Below, in pieces: positions 8,421 through 15,041 of a stretch of DNA of 15,041 bases (its first letter is position 1; each line of letters begins with the position of its first letter). Origin of the DNA: Vermiphilus sp. GTDB taxonomy: Bacteria > Ratteibacteria > UBA8468 > B48-G9 > JAFGKM01. A program made the position numbers and the translations under genes. The notes under the pieces were generated by a model that saw only the letters and a program-made list of their open reading frames with translations, had not been told where the DNA came from and ran no database searches. The stretch covers positions 1 through 15,041 of the forward strand of contig DYKC01000019.1 of NCBI GenBank assembly GCA_020722825.1, read 5' to 3'.

Positions 8421-8515
8421 TCACCCGTCTTGCCCTGCGGGCTTCGGTCAACGGGCTCACCGACTCGCCCTTTGTGCTATACGGTGCTCCTTACTCGTCG
8501 CACCAGCACTCTAAG
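8421..8515. repeat. Multi-hairpin, GC-rich repeat-like element between lspA and lgt
   Basis: This non-coding stretch is visibly richer in G and C than its surroundings and is packed with inverted repeats. Hairpin 1 pairs GTGCT-GGTGC (8474-8487, with ATAC bulged at 8479-8482) with GCACC-AGCAC (8500-8509) around a 12-base loop. Hairpin 2 pairs GGGC (8453-8456) with GCCC (8467-8470) around ten bases. Hairpin 3 pairs CCCGT (8424-8428) with ACGGG (8451-8455) and contains an inner GCCC-TGC-GGGC (8432-8442); it shares bases with hairpin 2. On the minus strand the loops and the third unit read alike: GACGAGTAAGGA, GAGTCGGTGA and AAGACGGGTGA. This looks like a REP/MITE-type dispersed element or a structured RNA in the operon transcript. 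No second copy occurs in the window, so the repeat label is inference from its form. Confidence 0.55.
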
Positions 8516-8536
8516 GGGGAGGAAGCAGATGTAATC

Positions 8537-8995
8537 CTATGACTTATTTTTAATCTGTTTCAGGAAAATAAGTCCTATTCCCGATACAATGCACATATCC
8601 GCAAGGTTAAAGACAGGCCAGACATGAAGGTTTATAAAGTCTATGACAGATCCAATTCTCACTCTGTCTATAAGATTACCTGCTATGCCTCCTTCAGTCA
8701 ATCCGAGTGCTACAGACATCAGCCTGCTGTTTACCGCAAATCTGCAAAAATATATGAATATAATAACTGCAATGATGATTGAAGCGCCAATTACGTGGAT
8801 TCTAATATCTGCCGTATTCAACATCCCGAAACATATCCCCTTATTCTGTACAAGGGTTAAGGAAAAATACCTGAAGATGTTAAAAGAAAAGGGAGGCTCT
8901 CTCAAAAGCCTGCACATCCAGTACTTGGAGACCTGGTCCAAAATTATAGAGAACAGTGCAACCGAATAAAAAACCGTTAAGTTTTTACCCTCCAC
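8537..8995 (-). CDS. lspA: Lipoprotein signal peptidase (signal peptidase II)
   Basis: LspA is the inner-membrane aspartyl protease that removes signal peptides from lipoproteins after Lgt has acted. The protein has 152 residues, normal length, with four hydrophobic segments. Family motifs are LDQVSK (19-24), QNKGICFG (50-57, where most members have NxGAAFG), GNLIDR (106-111) and the two catalytic aspartates: Asp119 in VIDFI and Asp133 in FNLAD. The start is a GTG at 8995 that overlaps the end of the upstream dksA-like gene by 11 bases, pointing to translational coupling. A GGAGGG lies just inside the start rather than before it, so the exact start is less sure than the gene call. lgt follows after the structured spacer, placing two steps of one pathway together. 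Confidence 0.95.
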   Translation of the reverse strand: MEGKNLTVFYSVALFSIILDQVSKYWMCRLLREPPFSFNIFRYFSLTLVQNKGICFGMLNTADIRIHVIGASIIIAVIIFIYFCRFAVNSRLMSVALGLTEGGIAGNLIDRVRIGSVIDFINLHVWPVFNLADMCIVSGIGLIFLKQIKNKS

Positions 8996-9338
8996 TTTTT
9001 TCTTTCTCGTTCTGGCACTTGATACAAAACCTCGCGTAAGGAAGAGCCTTCAAACGGGATACGGGGATTTTTTTGCCGCAAGATTCACATACTCCGTACC
9101 TGTTCTTTTCTAATTTTTCTATCGCCGCATCTATCTTTTCAAGGAGTTTTCTTTCAGCATCAGAGATATCTATGTCCAGACCTTTTTCAAATTCATCGGT
9201 GCCGTGGTCGGCTATATGCGTGGGGATGCCTTTTTCTCCTTTTCCGATACCTTCTTTCAGATAGTCAATATTACGGAAGATTCTCTCTTTTTCTCTGTTT
9301 AACAACATGAGATAATATTTTTTTTCTTTCCTGTTCAT
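8985..9338 (-). CDS. TraR/DksA-family C4 zinc-finger protein
   Basis: The 117-residue protein has a charged helical N-terminal half (coiled-coil-like) and a C-terminal C4 zinc finger with Cys-x2-Cys in CESCGK and a second Cys-x2-Cys in CIKCQ, joined by the family sequence RLKALPYARF. Members of this family enter the secondary channel of RNA polymerase and change promoter response, DksA doing so with ppGpp. The acidic residues near DISDAE could lie near the coiled-coil tip, but whether this is a true DksA orthologue is not settled. The ATG at 9338 is chosen because AGGAG (9350-9346) lies seven bases upstream. The frame extends to a TTG at 9356, but that start would swallow the ribosome site. 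The gene begins 21 bases after gyrA and overlaps lspA by 11 bases, so it is an operon member. Confidence 0.9.
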   Translation of the reverse strand: MNRKEKKYYLMLLNREKERIFRNIDYLKEGIGKGEKGIPTHIADHGTDEFEKGLDIDISDAERKLLEKIDAAIEKLEKNRYGVCESCGKKIPVSRLKALPYARFCIKCQNEKEKSGG

Positions 9339-9359
9339 GCACATTCTCCTTTGCAACTC

Positions 9360-11801
9360 CTACGTTTGCTCTTCTTCTCTGGATACCAGTGCCATATCCA
9401 TTATTGTGTCTCCGGGAGAAAGATTGATGAGTTTAACCCCTGCTGTATTTCTGCCAATTGCCCTTGCGTCTTCTGCGTTCATCCTTATAACAATCCCTGC
9501 TCTGGTGATAAGTATGATTTCATCACCAGGCTTGACAATTTTAATTCCCACAACATACCCGTTTCTTCCGCCTGTCTGTATATCTATAATGCCCTTGCCT
9601 CCTCTGTGTTGTGTCCTGTAACGATAAAGCATCGTTCTTTTACCGAATCCTTTAGTAGTTGCGGTAAACATGGACTTTTCTTTTTCTTCGGAGTTGAAGA
9701 TCTCACAGCCAACAACCTCATCATCTTTTTTCTTAAACCTTATGCCTATTACCCCTATGGATACCCTGCCTACCGGCCTAACTTCTTTCTCTGCGAATCT
9801 TATACTCAGGCCGTATTTTGTGCTGAGAATCACCTGCTGGTTGCCGTCGGTCAACCGTACCTCTATAAGCTTATCATCCTGCCTCAGATTGATTCCTTTG
9901 ATACCCCCTTTTCTCGGTTTGCTGTATGCACTCAATGCTGTCTTTTTTACTATTCCGTTTTTCGTGATCATCAAAAGAAATTTATCTTCAGAAAACTCTC
10001 TGACAGGGATAACTGCTGAGATATGTTCACCTGAATCTATCCTGAGTAGATTGACTATCGGTTTACCCTTTGCATTTCTGCCAGCATCGGGTATAAGATA
10101 ACCTCTCAGCCAGTGAACCATACCCTTTTCCGTAAAAAACAGTATTGTGTCGGTTGTGGAACATACAAAAAGGTGTTTTGCGTAATCCTCTTCTTTGGTC
10201 CTCACCCCAATCAGTCCTTTTCCGCCTCTGCGCTGTCTGCGGTAAAGGTTGAGGGGACTTCTCTTTATGTATCCTTCCGAGGAGACTATCACTATAATGT
10301 TTTCAGGACGCACAAGGTCAAGTTCGTCAAAATCCTCAACCGAACCTACTATCTCTGTCCGCCTTTTATCTCCAAACTTTTTCTTTATTTCCGCAAGTTC
10401 ATTTTTGATTATAGACCTAACCTTCTCAGGGTTTGATAGTATCTCTTTCAGTTCCTTTATGGTTTTTTTAAGTTCTTCTTTTTCCTGCAGTATCTTTTCC
10501 CGTTCCAGACCGGTTAACCTGGAAAGAGGCATAGCCAGCACTGCCTGTGCCTGCTTCTCGCTCATCTTGAACCTTGCCATCAGGGAGCCGCGTGCCTCAT
10601 CAACAGTCTTGGAATTTCTGATAAGTTTTATAACTTCGTCAAGGTTGTCCAGGGCTATGATAAGTCCTGAGACAATGTGGTCTCTTTCTTCAGCCCTGCG
10701 AAGGTCGTACCCCGCCCGTCTCAGAACTACCTCTTTTCTGTGGTCAAGAAAAAGCTGCAGCAACTGTTTTATGTTTAAGAGTTTGGGCTGCTGATTGTCC
10801 AGAGCAAGGTTGATTATGCCGAAGGATGTCTGAACCTGTGTATATTTGTAAAGTTGATTTATTATTATATCGGCATTTTCTCCTCTCTTGACCTCCAGTA
10901 CCACCCGTATACCTTCTTTATCCGACTCATCCCTGACCTCGCTTATGCCGCTTATCTTGTTTTCTCCTATAAGACTGGCAATCTGTTCTACAAGGCGTGC
11001 CTTATTTACTTCGTAAGGGAGTTCTTTTATTACAATGATTTCCCTGTTTTTATCTTCTTCCACCTCAACCCTGCCTCTTACCGTTAATATCCCCTTGCCT
11101 GTGGTATAGGCGCTTTTAATACCGTCCCGACCGCAGATAGTCGCACCTGTAGGAAAATCCGGTCCGGGTAAAATCTCCATAATCTCTTCTATAGTTACCT
11201 CCGGAGAATCTATGAGTTTTGTAAGAGCATCAACGACTTCGCCCAGGTTATGAGGCGGAATGTTCGTAGCCATACCTACCGCAATACCCGAAGAGCCGTT
11301 TATGAGCAGGTTAGGTATCTTGCTGGGCAGAACGACAGGTTCTACCAGCGAATCATCAAAATTAGGCATAAAGTCAACAGTATCTTTTTCTATATCTGCA
11401 AGCATCTCCATCGCAATTGGAGTGAGACGTGCCTCGGTATATCTCATTGCCGCAGGCGGGTCACCATCAACTGAACCGAAGTTACCCTGTCCGTCAACAA
11501 GCGGGTACCTTAAAGAAAACTCCTGTGTCATTCTTGCTATGGACTCGTATATGGCAGCATCACCGTGAGGATGATACTTTCCCATTACCTCTCCAACGAT
11601 TCTTGCGGACTTCTTGAACGGTTTACCCGGTTCAACACCAAGTTCCAGCATTCCGTAAAGAATTCTCCTGTGGACAGGCTTGAGCCCATCCCTTGAATCA
11701 GGCAGAGCCCTTCCTACTATTACACTCATTGCGTAGTCAATATACGAACTCCGCATTTCCTCTTCTACGCCCACTGGTACTGTTTTCTCTTCTTCTCCCA
11801 T
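9360..11801 (-). CDS. gyrA: DNA gyrase subunit A
   Basis: GyrA cuts and rejoins the passing DNA segment in gyrase, which introduces negative supercoils with GyrB. The 813-residue protein has the breakage domain with catalytic Tyr121 in AAMRYTEARL, the tower and coiled-coil region up to about 495, and a C-terminal beta-pinwheel beginning with the GyrA box QRRGGKG (523-529). The box marks it as gyrase rather than topoisomerase IV. A degenerate second box, HRGGKG, occurs at 732-737, as expected of pinwheel blades. There is no acidic C-terminal tail like that of E. coli. In the quinolone-determining region HGDAAIYE (79-86), Ala82 stands at the E. coli Ser83 position and Glu86 at Asp87. The ATG has GAGGAG three bases upstream, rather close. 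It follows gyrB on the same strand after a 513-base spacer, and the dksA-like gene follows after 21 bases. Confidence 0.98.
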   Translation of the reverse strand: MGEEEKTVPVGVEEEMRSSYIDYAMSVIVGRALPDSRDGLKPVHRRILYGMLELGVEPGKPFKKSARIVGEVMGKYHPHGDAAIYESIARMTQEFSLRYPLVDGQGNFGSVDGDPPAAMRYTEARLTPIAMEMLADIEKDTVDFMPNFDDSLVEPVVLPSKIPNLLINGSSGIAVGMATNIPPHNLGEVVDALTKLIDSPEVTIEEIMEILPGPDFPTGATICGRDGIKSAYTTGKGILTVRGRVEVEEDKNREIIVIKELPYEVNKARLVEQIASLIGENKISGISEVRDESDKEGIRVVLEVKRGENADIIINQLYKYTQVQTSFGIINLALDNQQPKLLNIKQLLQLFLDHRKEVVLRRAGYDLRRAEERDHIVSGLIIALDNLDEVIKLIRNSKTVDEARGSLMARFKMSEKQAQAVLAMPLSRLTGLEREKILQEKEELKKTIKELKEILSNPEKVRSIIKNELAEIKKKFGDKRRTEIVGSVEDFDELDLVRPENIIVIVSSEGYIKRSPLNLYRRQRRGGKGLIGVRTKEEDYAKHLFVCSTTDTILFFTEKGMVHWLRGYLIPDAGRNAKGKPIVNLLRIDSGEHISAVIPVREFSEDKFLLMITKNGIVKKTALSAYSKPRKGGIKGINLRQDDKLIEVRLTDGNQQVILSTKYGLSIRFAEKEVRPVGRVSIGVIGIRFKKKDDEVVGCEIFNSEEKEKSMFTATTKGFGKRTMLYRYRTQHRGGKGIIDIQTGGRNGYVVGIKIVKPGDEIILITRAGIVIRMNAEDARAIGRNTAGVKLINLSPGDTIMDMALVSREEEQT

Positions 11802-11810
11802 TCTCTCCTC

Positions 11811-11993
11811 TCAATTATAAGAATTAAGGATATCTTCGTCTACATCCCGCAATACCAGATTATTCGCCTGCAAATATGTCCCCCAGGCGGTGGAAGAACT
11901 GGCACTGCTTGCTTTGTCCCATAGAATTTCTCCCCACATTAAGAAACCAATAGCACCCATATCTTCAATAATATAACTATGTCTCCCAGAATA
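11811..11993 (-). pseudogene. Fragment of a DNA methyltransferase (N6/N4 type), partner of the ThaI-like remnant
   Basis: An open stretch of about 60 codons lies between stops at 11996-11994 and 11813-11811. It reads SGRHSYIIEDM, then GFLMWGEILWDKASSAS, STAWGTYL and LRDVDEDIL. From memory of the family, N6_N4 methyltransferases with the DPPY/SPPY motif have a matching segment after motif IV: a GR-H-IIEDM-like helix, then GFLMRGEIIWDKxxSAS, STAWGS and LRDVHEYILVFS. The start, the S-adenosylmethionine motif, the catalytic DPPY motif and the C-terminus are all missing, so it cannot be an enzyme. Several substitutions (MWG for MRG, DVDED for DVHEY) suggest drift. The fragment overlaps the end of the endonuclease remnant and stops nine bases before gyrA. 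Family assignment is by recall and was not searched. Confidence 0.65.
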
Positions 11994-12263
11994 TCATAAT
12001 GCTGCTACTTCCTTCATCATCCACCAATCTTGTAAGTGCATCTCTAGTGATTTCAACACCTGTCGGATTTGTTCCAGGTTTCGGGAGTCTGATATAATTT
12101 TCTCTGCCCATTTCATTATAGACCTGTTCTTGAACCTCTGATGGGATGGAATAAAAGCCCTCTAACCTTCCAGTTCGGCAAGTTGAAATAAATAAGGCAA
12201 TCGTTTTTGTATCTTTTCTACGAGTTTAGCATCCTCAAATATTTCTTCTAAATGCCCTGACAT
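11977..12263 (-). pseudogene. Internally deleted ThaI-family type II restriction endonuclease
   Basis: From an ATG at 12263, with a possible AAGG ribosome site upstream, 33 codons read MSGHLEEIFEDAKLVEKI followed by KRLPYLFQLAELEG and then stop at 12164-12162. In another frame the sequence from about 12162 to the stop at 11979-11977 reads GFYSIPSEVQEQVYNEMG, then RENYIRLPKPGTNPTGVEI. I recognise these as the N-terminal and C-terminal ends of the ThaI restriction endonuclease family, which normally has about 200 residues or more. The middle, including the catalytic nuclease core, is gone, and the two ends abut in different frames. The gene is dead as an endonuclease, though the 33-residue peptide might still be translated. 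ThaI itself cuts CGCG; the specificity of this remnant is unknown. It lies after gyrB, on the same strand. Confidence 0.7.
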
Positions 12264-12314
12264 TTTTCAATCCTTTTCTGTTCAGAAGAGATGAATTGCT
12301 TCCGTTCATCCTCT

Positions 12315-14687
12315 CTAAATATCAAGGTTTTTGACTTCCTTGGCAAACTTCTCAATAAAATCCCTTCTCGGCTCCACAGACTCTCCCATCAGAATTGTGA
12401 ATATCTCTTCTGCTTTTACCACGTCTTCCAGAGTGACCTTTTTCATCCTTCGTGTTTTTGGGTCCATGGTAGTCTCCCACAACTGCATTGGATTCATCTC
12501 TCCAAGTCCTTTGTATCTCTGCACCGATAAACCTTTCTTGCCCTTATTCTTTAGTGCCTCATACAGGTCTATAAAACTATGCGTTTCCTGTCTGTTTTCG
12601 CCGTCTTCTAACACAAAAATCCTGTCTGACGGCAGTTCCATCTCTATACCGTTTTCTTCAAGCTGCTTGAGGATCTTTTCAATATCCCGCGCTTCATAAA
12701 TCTCAACGAGTTTATAATTCACATCCCCGTTTGAAAAGAGGTCCAGTTGGTCCTTGTTCTGCTTTTCCATAAATCTTGATAGTTCCTTGTCAGTTGGGAA
12801 AAACTCTTCCTTGTTTTCATATTTCATCCAGTAAAGGGGGATAATCTTTGTTGTCTTGCGATACTTAAAAATGCTATTCAGGTCAATCCCTTTATTTTCC
12901 AAACTTTTCTGTATCTCATTAAGTCTTTTACTCAAGGTTGCAAGCTTAACGGTACTGTCGTTCCCTACAGGTTCAATTTTTCCCTTCTTCTTAACCATGA
13001 GGGAAATGTTTTCCTTTGCCGTCTGTATAAGCATCCTGTCCATCTCAGTCTCGGTATTCACATATGTCTCTTTTTTCCCTTTCTTCACCTTGTAGAGCGG
13101 CGGCTGAGCTATGTAAACGTAACCCTGTTTGATAAGGTCTGTCATCTGCCTGTAGAAAAATGTCAGCAGAAGAGTTCTTATGTGTGCCCCGTCAACATCG
13201 GCATCCGCCATAATGATAATCTTCCTGTATCTTGTTTTTGTCACGTCAAAATCTTCTCCCACTCCGCCGCCTATTGCTCCTATCATCATCTTGACCTCTT
13301 CGTTGCTAAGAACCTTTTCCAGCGGAGCTTTCTCAGCATTGATAATCTTGCCTCTCAAAGGTAGTATCGCCTGAAAATATCTGTCTCTGCCCTGTTTTGC
13401 ACTGCCTCCGGCAGAATCCCCTTCAACTATAAATATCTCCCTTTTGTCCGGTTCTTTGACCGTGCAGTCGGCAAGTTTACCGGGCAGAGCCCCAGTTTCC
13501 GAAAGTTTTTTCCGCGTCAGTTCTCTTGCTTTCCTTGCCGCATCCCTTGCCCTGGCAGACATTATGCACTTGTTGATTATCTCTCGTGCCGGTTCCGGAT
13601 TTTCTTCAAGGAAGGTAACAACCTGCTGTGAGGTAATCCCTTCCACAAGAAACCTTATTTTTGAATTTCCGAGTTTTGTTTTTGTCTGCCCTTCAAACTG
13701 CGGTTCTGCTATTTTTACACTTACAACTGCGGTAAGCCCCTCGCGAATATCCTCCCCTGCCAGCAGGTTATCGTTAAGAAACCCATTGTTTTTTCCGTAC
13801 TCGTTGATTGCACGGGTTAACCCACCTCTGAATCCGGTTATATGGGTTCCACCTTCTCTTGTATTGACATTATTTGCAAAAGAGAGAACCGTTTCGCTGT
13901 AGCCGTCATTATACTGGAAGGCTACCTCCACCTCGCATTCCTCATCCGTCTTTTTAAAATAGACAGGTTTTGGAGAGAGGACCCTTTTGTTCTTGTTGAG
14001 GTGTTCCACAAAAGAGACCAGACCACCGTCAAATCTATATTCCTCTTTCAGTTCCTTCCGTTCATCTTCAAAAAGTATCTTAACGCCTGCATTAAGAAAA
14101 GCCAGTTCTCTTACCCTGCCGGAAAGTATATTGTTGTCAAAGTCAATGGTTTCAAAAATATCTTCGTCCGGTTTGAAGGTAACCTTTGTTCCCGTCGTCT
14201 TTGTTTTTCCTATAGTTGTCAGTTCGGTCACCGGCTTGCCTCTTTCATATCTCTGATGATACACCTTGCCGTCCCGCTTTACCTCAACTTCCAGCCATTC
14301 AGAGAGTGCATTGACAACCGATACCCCCACTCCATGCAGTCCGCCGGATACCCTGTATGCTTTCTTATCAAATTTGCCACCCGCATGCAGAACTGTCATA
14401 ACAACCTCTACGGCCGGTCGTTTCTCCATCTTGTGGATATCTACGGGGATGCCTCTGCCGTTATCTGAAACGGTGATGCTGTTGTCTGAATGCACGACAA
14501 CACTGATTTCATTGCAAAACCCAGCCATTGCCTCATCTATACTGTTGTCTATGACCTCGTATGCAAGGTGGTGCAACCCTGATACGGCGGTGTCACCAAT
14601 GTACATAGCAGGTCTTTTTCTTACGGCTTCAATGCCGCTTAGCACCTGTATGGTAGTTGCATCATATTTCTGTGTGCCTATATCCAT
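12315..14687 (-). CDS. gyrB: DNA gyrase subunit B
   Basis: GyrB is the ATPase subunit of gyrase. The 790-residue protein has the GHKL ATPase site: catalytic Glu44, Asn48, Asp75 and Gly79 in DNGRGIP, HAGGKF (101-106) and GGLHGVGVSVV (115-125), with the transducer lysine in QTKTKLGN (334-341). The TOPRIM domain has EGDSAGGSA (422-430, Glu422) and DADVDG (495-500). An insertion of about 150 residues (roughly 540-715) separates this from QRYKGLGEMNP (723-733), the arrangement found in E. coli but not in Bacillus. Arg445 replaces the Lys447 of E. coli, as in many bacteria. The ATG at 14687 is chosen over an in-frame ATG at 14753. AGGAG lies at 14702-14698, ten bases before it; the family N-terminus begins here; and the promoter places transcription start at about 14750, so the longer version would scarcely be on the mRNA. 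Confidence 0.98.
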   Translation of the reverse strand: MDIGTQKYDATTIQVLSGIEAVRKRPAMYIGDTAVSGLHHLAYEVIDNSIDEAMAGFCNEISVVVHSDNSITVSDNGRGIPVDIHKMEKRPAVEVVMTVLHAGGKFDKKAYRVSGGLHGVGVSVVNALSEWLEVEVKRDGKVYHQRYERGKPVTELTTIGKTKTTGTKVTFKPDEDIFETIDFDNNILSGRVRELAFLNAGVKILFEDERKELKEEYRFDGGLVSFVEHLNKNKRVLSPKPVYFKKTDEECEVEVAFQYNDGYSETVLSFANNVNTREGGTHITGFRGGLTRAINEYGKNNGFLNDNLLAGEDIREGLTAVVSVKIAEPQFEGQTKTKLGNSKIRFLVEGITSQQVVTFLEENPEPAREIINKCIMSARARDAARKARELTRKKLSETGALPGKLADCTVKEPDKREIFIVEGDSAGGSAKQGRDRYFQAILPLRGKIINAEKAPLEKVLSNEEVKMMIGAIGGGVGEDFDVTKTRYRKIIIMADADVDGAHIRTLLLTFFYRQMTDLIKQGYVYIAQPPLYKVKKGKKETYVNTETEMDRMLIQTAKENISLMVKKKGKIEPVGNDSTVKLATLSKRLNEIQKSLENKGIDLNSIFKYRKTTKIIPLYWMKYENKEEFFPTDKELSRFMEKQNKDQLDLFSNGDVNYKLVEIYEARDIEKILKQLEENGIEMELPSDRIFVLEDGENRQETHSFIDLYEALKNKGKKGLSVQRYKGLGEMNPMQLWETTMDPKTRRMKKVTLEDVVKAEEIFTILMGESVEPRRDFIEKFAKEVKNLDI

Positions 14688-14756
14688 TTTTGTTGTTCTC
14701 CTGACCTGTGGTGTAAGTTCAGTGAACCCCGTGTTACTTTTCAAAAAGACCATTTT

Positions 14757-14785
14757 ATTTTAACTCTTCTTTCTTAAACTGTCAA
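14757..14785 (-). promoter_or_regulatory. Sigma-70 promoter of gyrB and the downstream operon
   Basis: On the minus strand the -35 hexamer TTGACA (14785-14780) is perfect. It is followed by a 17-base spacer and the -10 hexamer TAAAAT (14762-14757, five of six). Transcription would start near 14750, giving a leader of about 60 bases before the gyrB ATG at 14687. This is the only strong promoter I see for the minus-strand genes. Others may be hidden in coding sequence or in the gyrB-gyrA spacer. Confidence 0.75.
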
Positions 14786-14797
14786 CAACAATCTTTT

Positions 14798-14971
14798 CTA
14801 CCTTCTTATTTTAGATTTCCCGTTTCTCTTTAACAAATAATCCCAAAAACTTGCGTTACTTTCTTTTCTAGGTAATGTCTTAAAATGTCTGGAAAAAGAT
14901 AATGGCGTGAGGTATCCTATTAACGGATAAAAGAAGTTGATAAGGGGAAAATCAGTCGCTCTTTGGAATTT
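14798..14971 (-). other. Possible relic coding stretch upstream of gyrB
   Basis: Between a stop at 14974-14972 and a stop at 14800-14798 one minus-strand frame stays open for 57 codons. Its translation looks protein-like: FPLINFFYPLIGYLTPLSF, then RHFKTLPRKESNASFWDYL and a basic end. There is no ATG, and the frame upstream is closed. A neighbouring frame reads KPVFKELILKNSKER just before it, so a frameshifted gene end is possible. I do not recognise the family. In AT-rich DNA an open frame of this size can be chance. The rest of 14688-15041 holds the gyrB promoter and AT-rich sequence, including a perfect 7+7 inverted repeat around 14988-15003 (TAAAAAC/GTTTTTA). Confidence 0.25.
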
Positions 14972-15041
14972 TTAAGAATTAGTTCCTTAAAAACAGGTTT
15001 TTAGAAAAAGATTAGTTAAAACCGATAGGGATATCTTACGA

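Noticed and set aside
8421..8515. tRNA or CRISPR repeat in the lspA-lgt spacer
   Set aside because: It has no cloverleaf, no T-loop consensus and no regularly spaced identical repeats. The hairpins and related loops fit a structured repeat element better.
9351..10101. Overlapping + strand open frames opposite the 3' half of gyrA
   Set aside because: They are antisense shadows of a clearly real gyrA, with no recognisable domains.
13842..14468. + strand open frame of 208 codons opposite gyrB
   Set aside because: It is antisense to the conserved ATPase domain of GyrB and has no family features.
14688..14753. N-terminal 22-residue extension of GyrB
   Set aside because: It begins at the predicted transcription start, lacks a good ribosome site and extends beyond the usual family N-terminus.
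14754..15041. Replication origin next to gyrB
   Set aside because: No DnaA box (TTATNCACA or its complement) was found in the spacer, and dnaA, dnaN and recF are not adjacent in the window.

Overview
The window is a chromosomal stretch from a diderm (LPS-making) bacterium, moderately AT-rich by eye and almost fully coding. Gram-negative character is supported by a Kdo transferase (WaaA), by lipoprotein maturation genes (lgt, lspA), and by the roughly 150-residue insertion in the TOPRIM region of GyrB. No rRNA, tRNA, CRISPR array or intact insertion sequence is visible. The neighbourhood gyrB-gyrA-dksA/traR-lspA-lgt-FHA-clpB does not match a well-known model genome, so an uncultured or candidate-phylum lineage is likely. 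That placement is inference and no taxon is claimed.

Layout. On the + strand a near-consensus sigma-70 promoter (133-161) precedes a cytoplasmic GH38 alpha-mannosidase (269-3250). The Kdo transferase gene waaA (about 3311-4606) follows in the same transcription unit. waaA converges on clpB with only 9 bases between the stop codons. Everything else (4616-14785) reads on the minus strand. It starts from a near-consensus promoter (14785-14757) and runs gyrB, a relic-filled spacer, gyrA, a DksA/TraR zinc-finger protein, lspA, a structured repeat-like element, lgt, a small FHA-domain protein and clpB. Apart from the gyrB-gyrA spacer (513 bases) and the lspA-lgt spacer (143 bases), gaps are short or negative, which suggests one long housekeeping operon or a few overlapping units.

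How the genes work together. GyrB and GyrA form DNA gyrase. LspA and Lgt are the last and first steps of lipoprotein maturation. The DksA/TraR protein would modulate RNA polymerase, the FHA protein would bind phosphothreonine partners, and ClpB rescues aggregated proteins. WaaA adds Kdo to lipid A. The mannosidase beside it trims mannosides in the cytoplasm, with no proven link to LPS.

The most notable points are these. (1) The gyrB-gyrA spacer holds the decayed remains of a type II restriction-modification system: the two ends of a ThaI-family endonuclease gene joined by an internal deletion, followed by a fragment of a DNA methyltransferase. (2) The lspA-lgt spacer is a compact, GC-rich element of about 95 bases that folds into several hairpins with related loop sequences and looks like a dispersed repeat. 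(3) Substitutions at usually conserved positions occur in Lgt (Glu where E. coli has His103), GyrA (Ala at the Ser83 position) and the FHA protein (Tyr for the phosphopeptide-contacting Asn). I found no complete new defence or mobile system. The restriction-modification relic and the structured element are the items closest to something undescribed.
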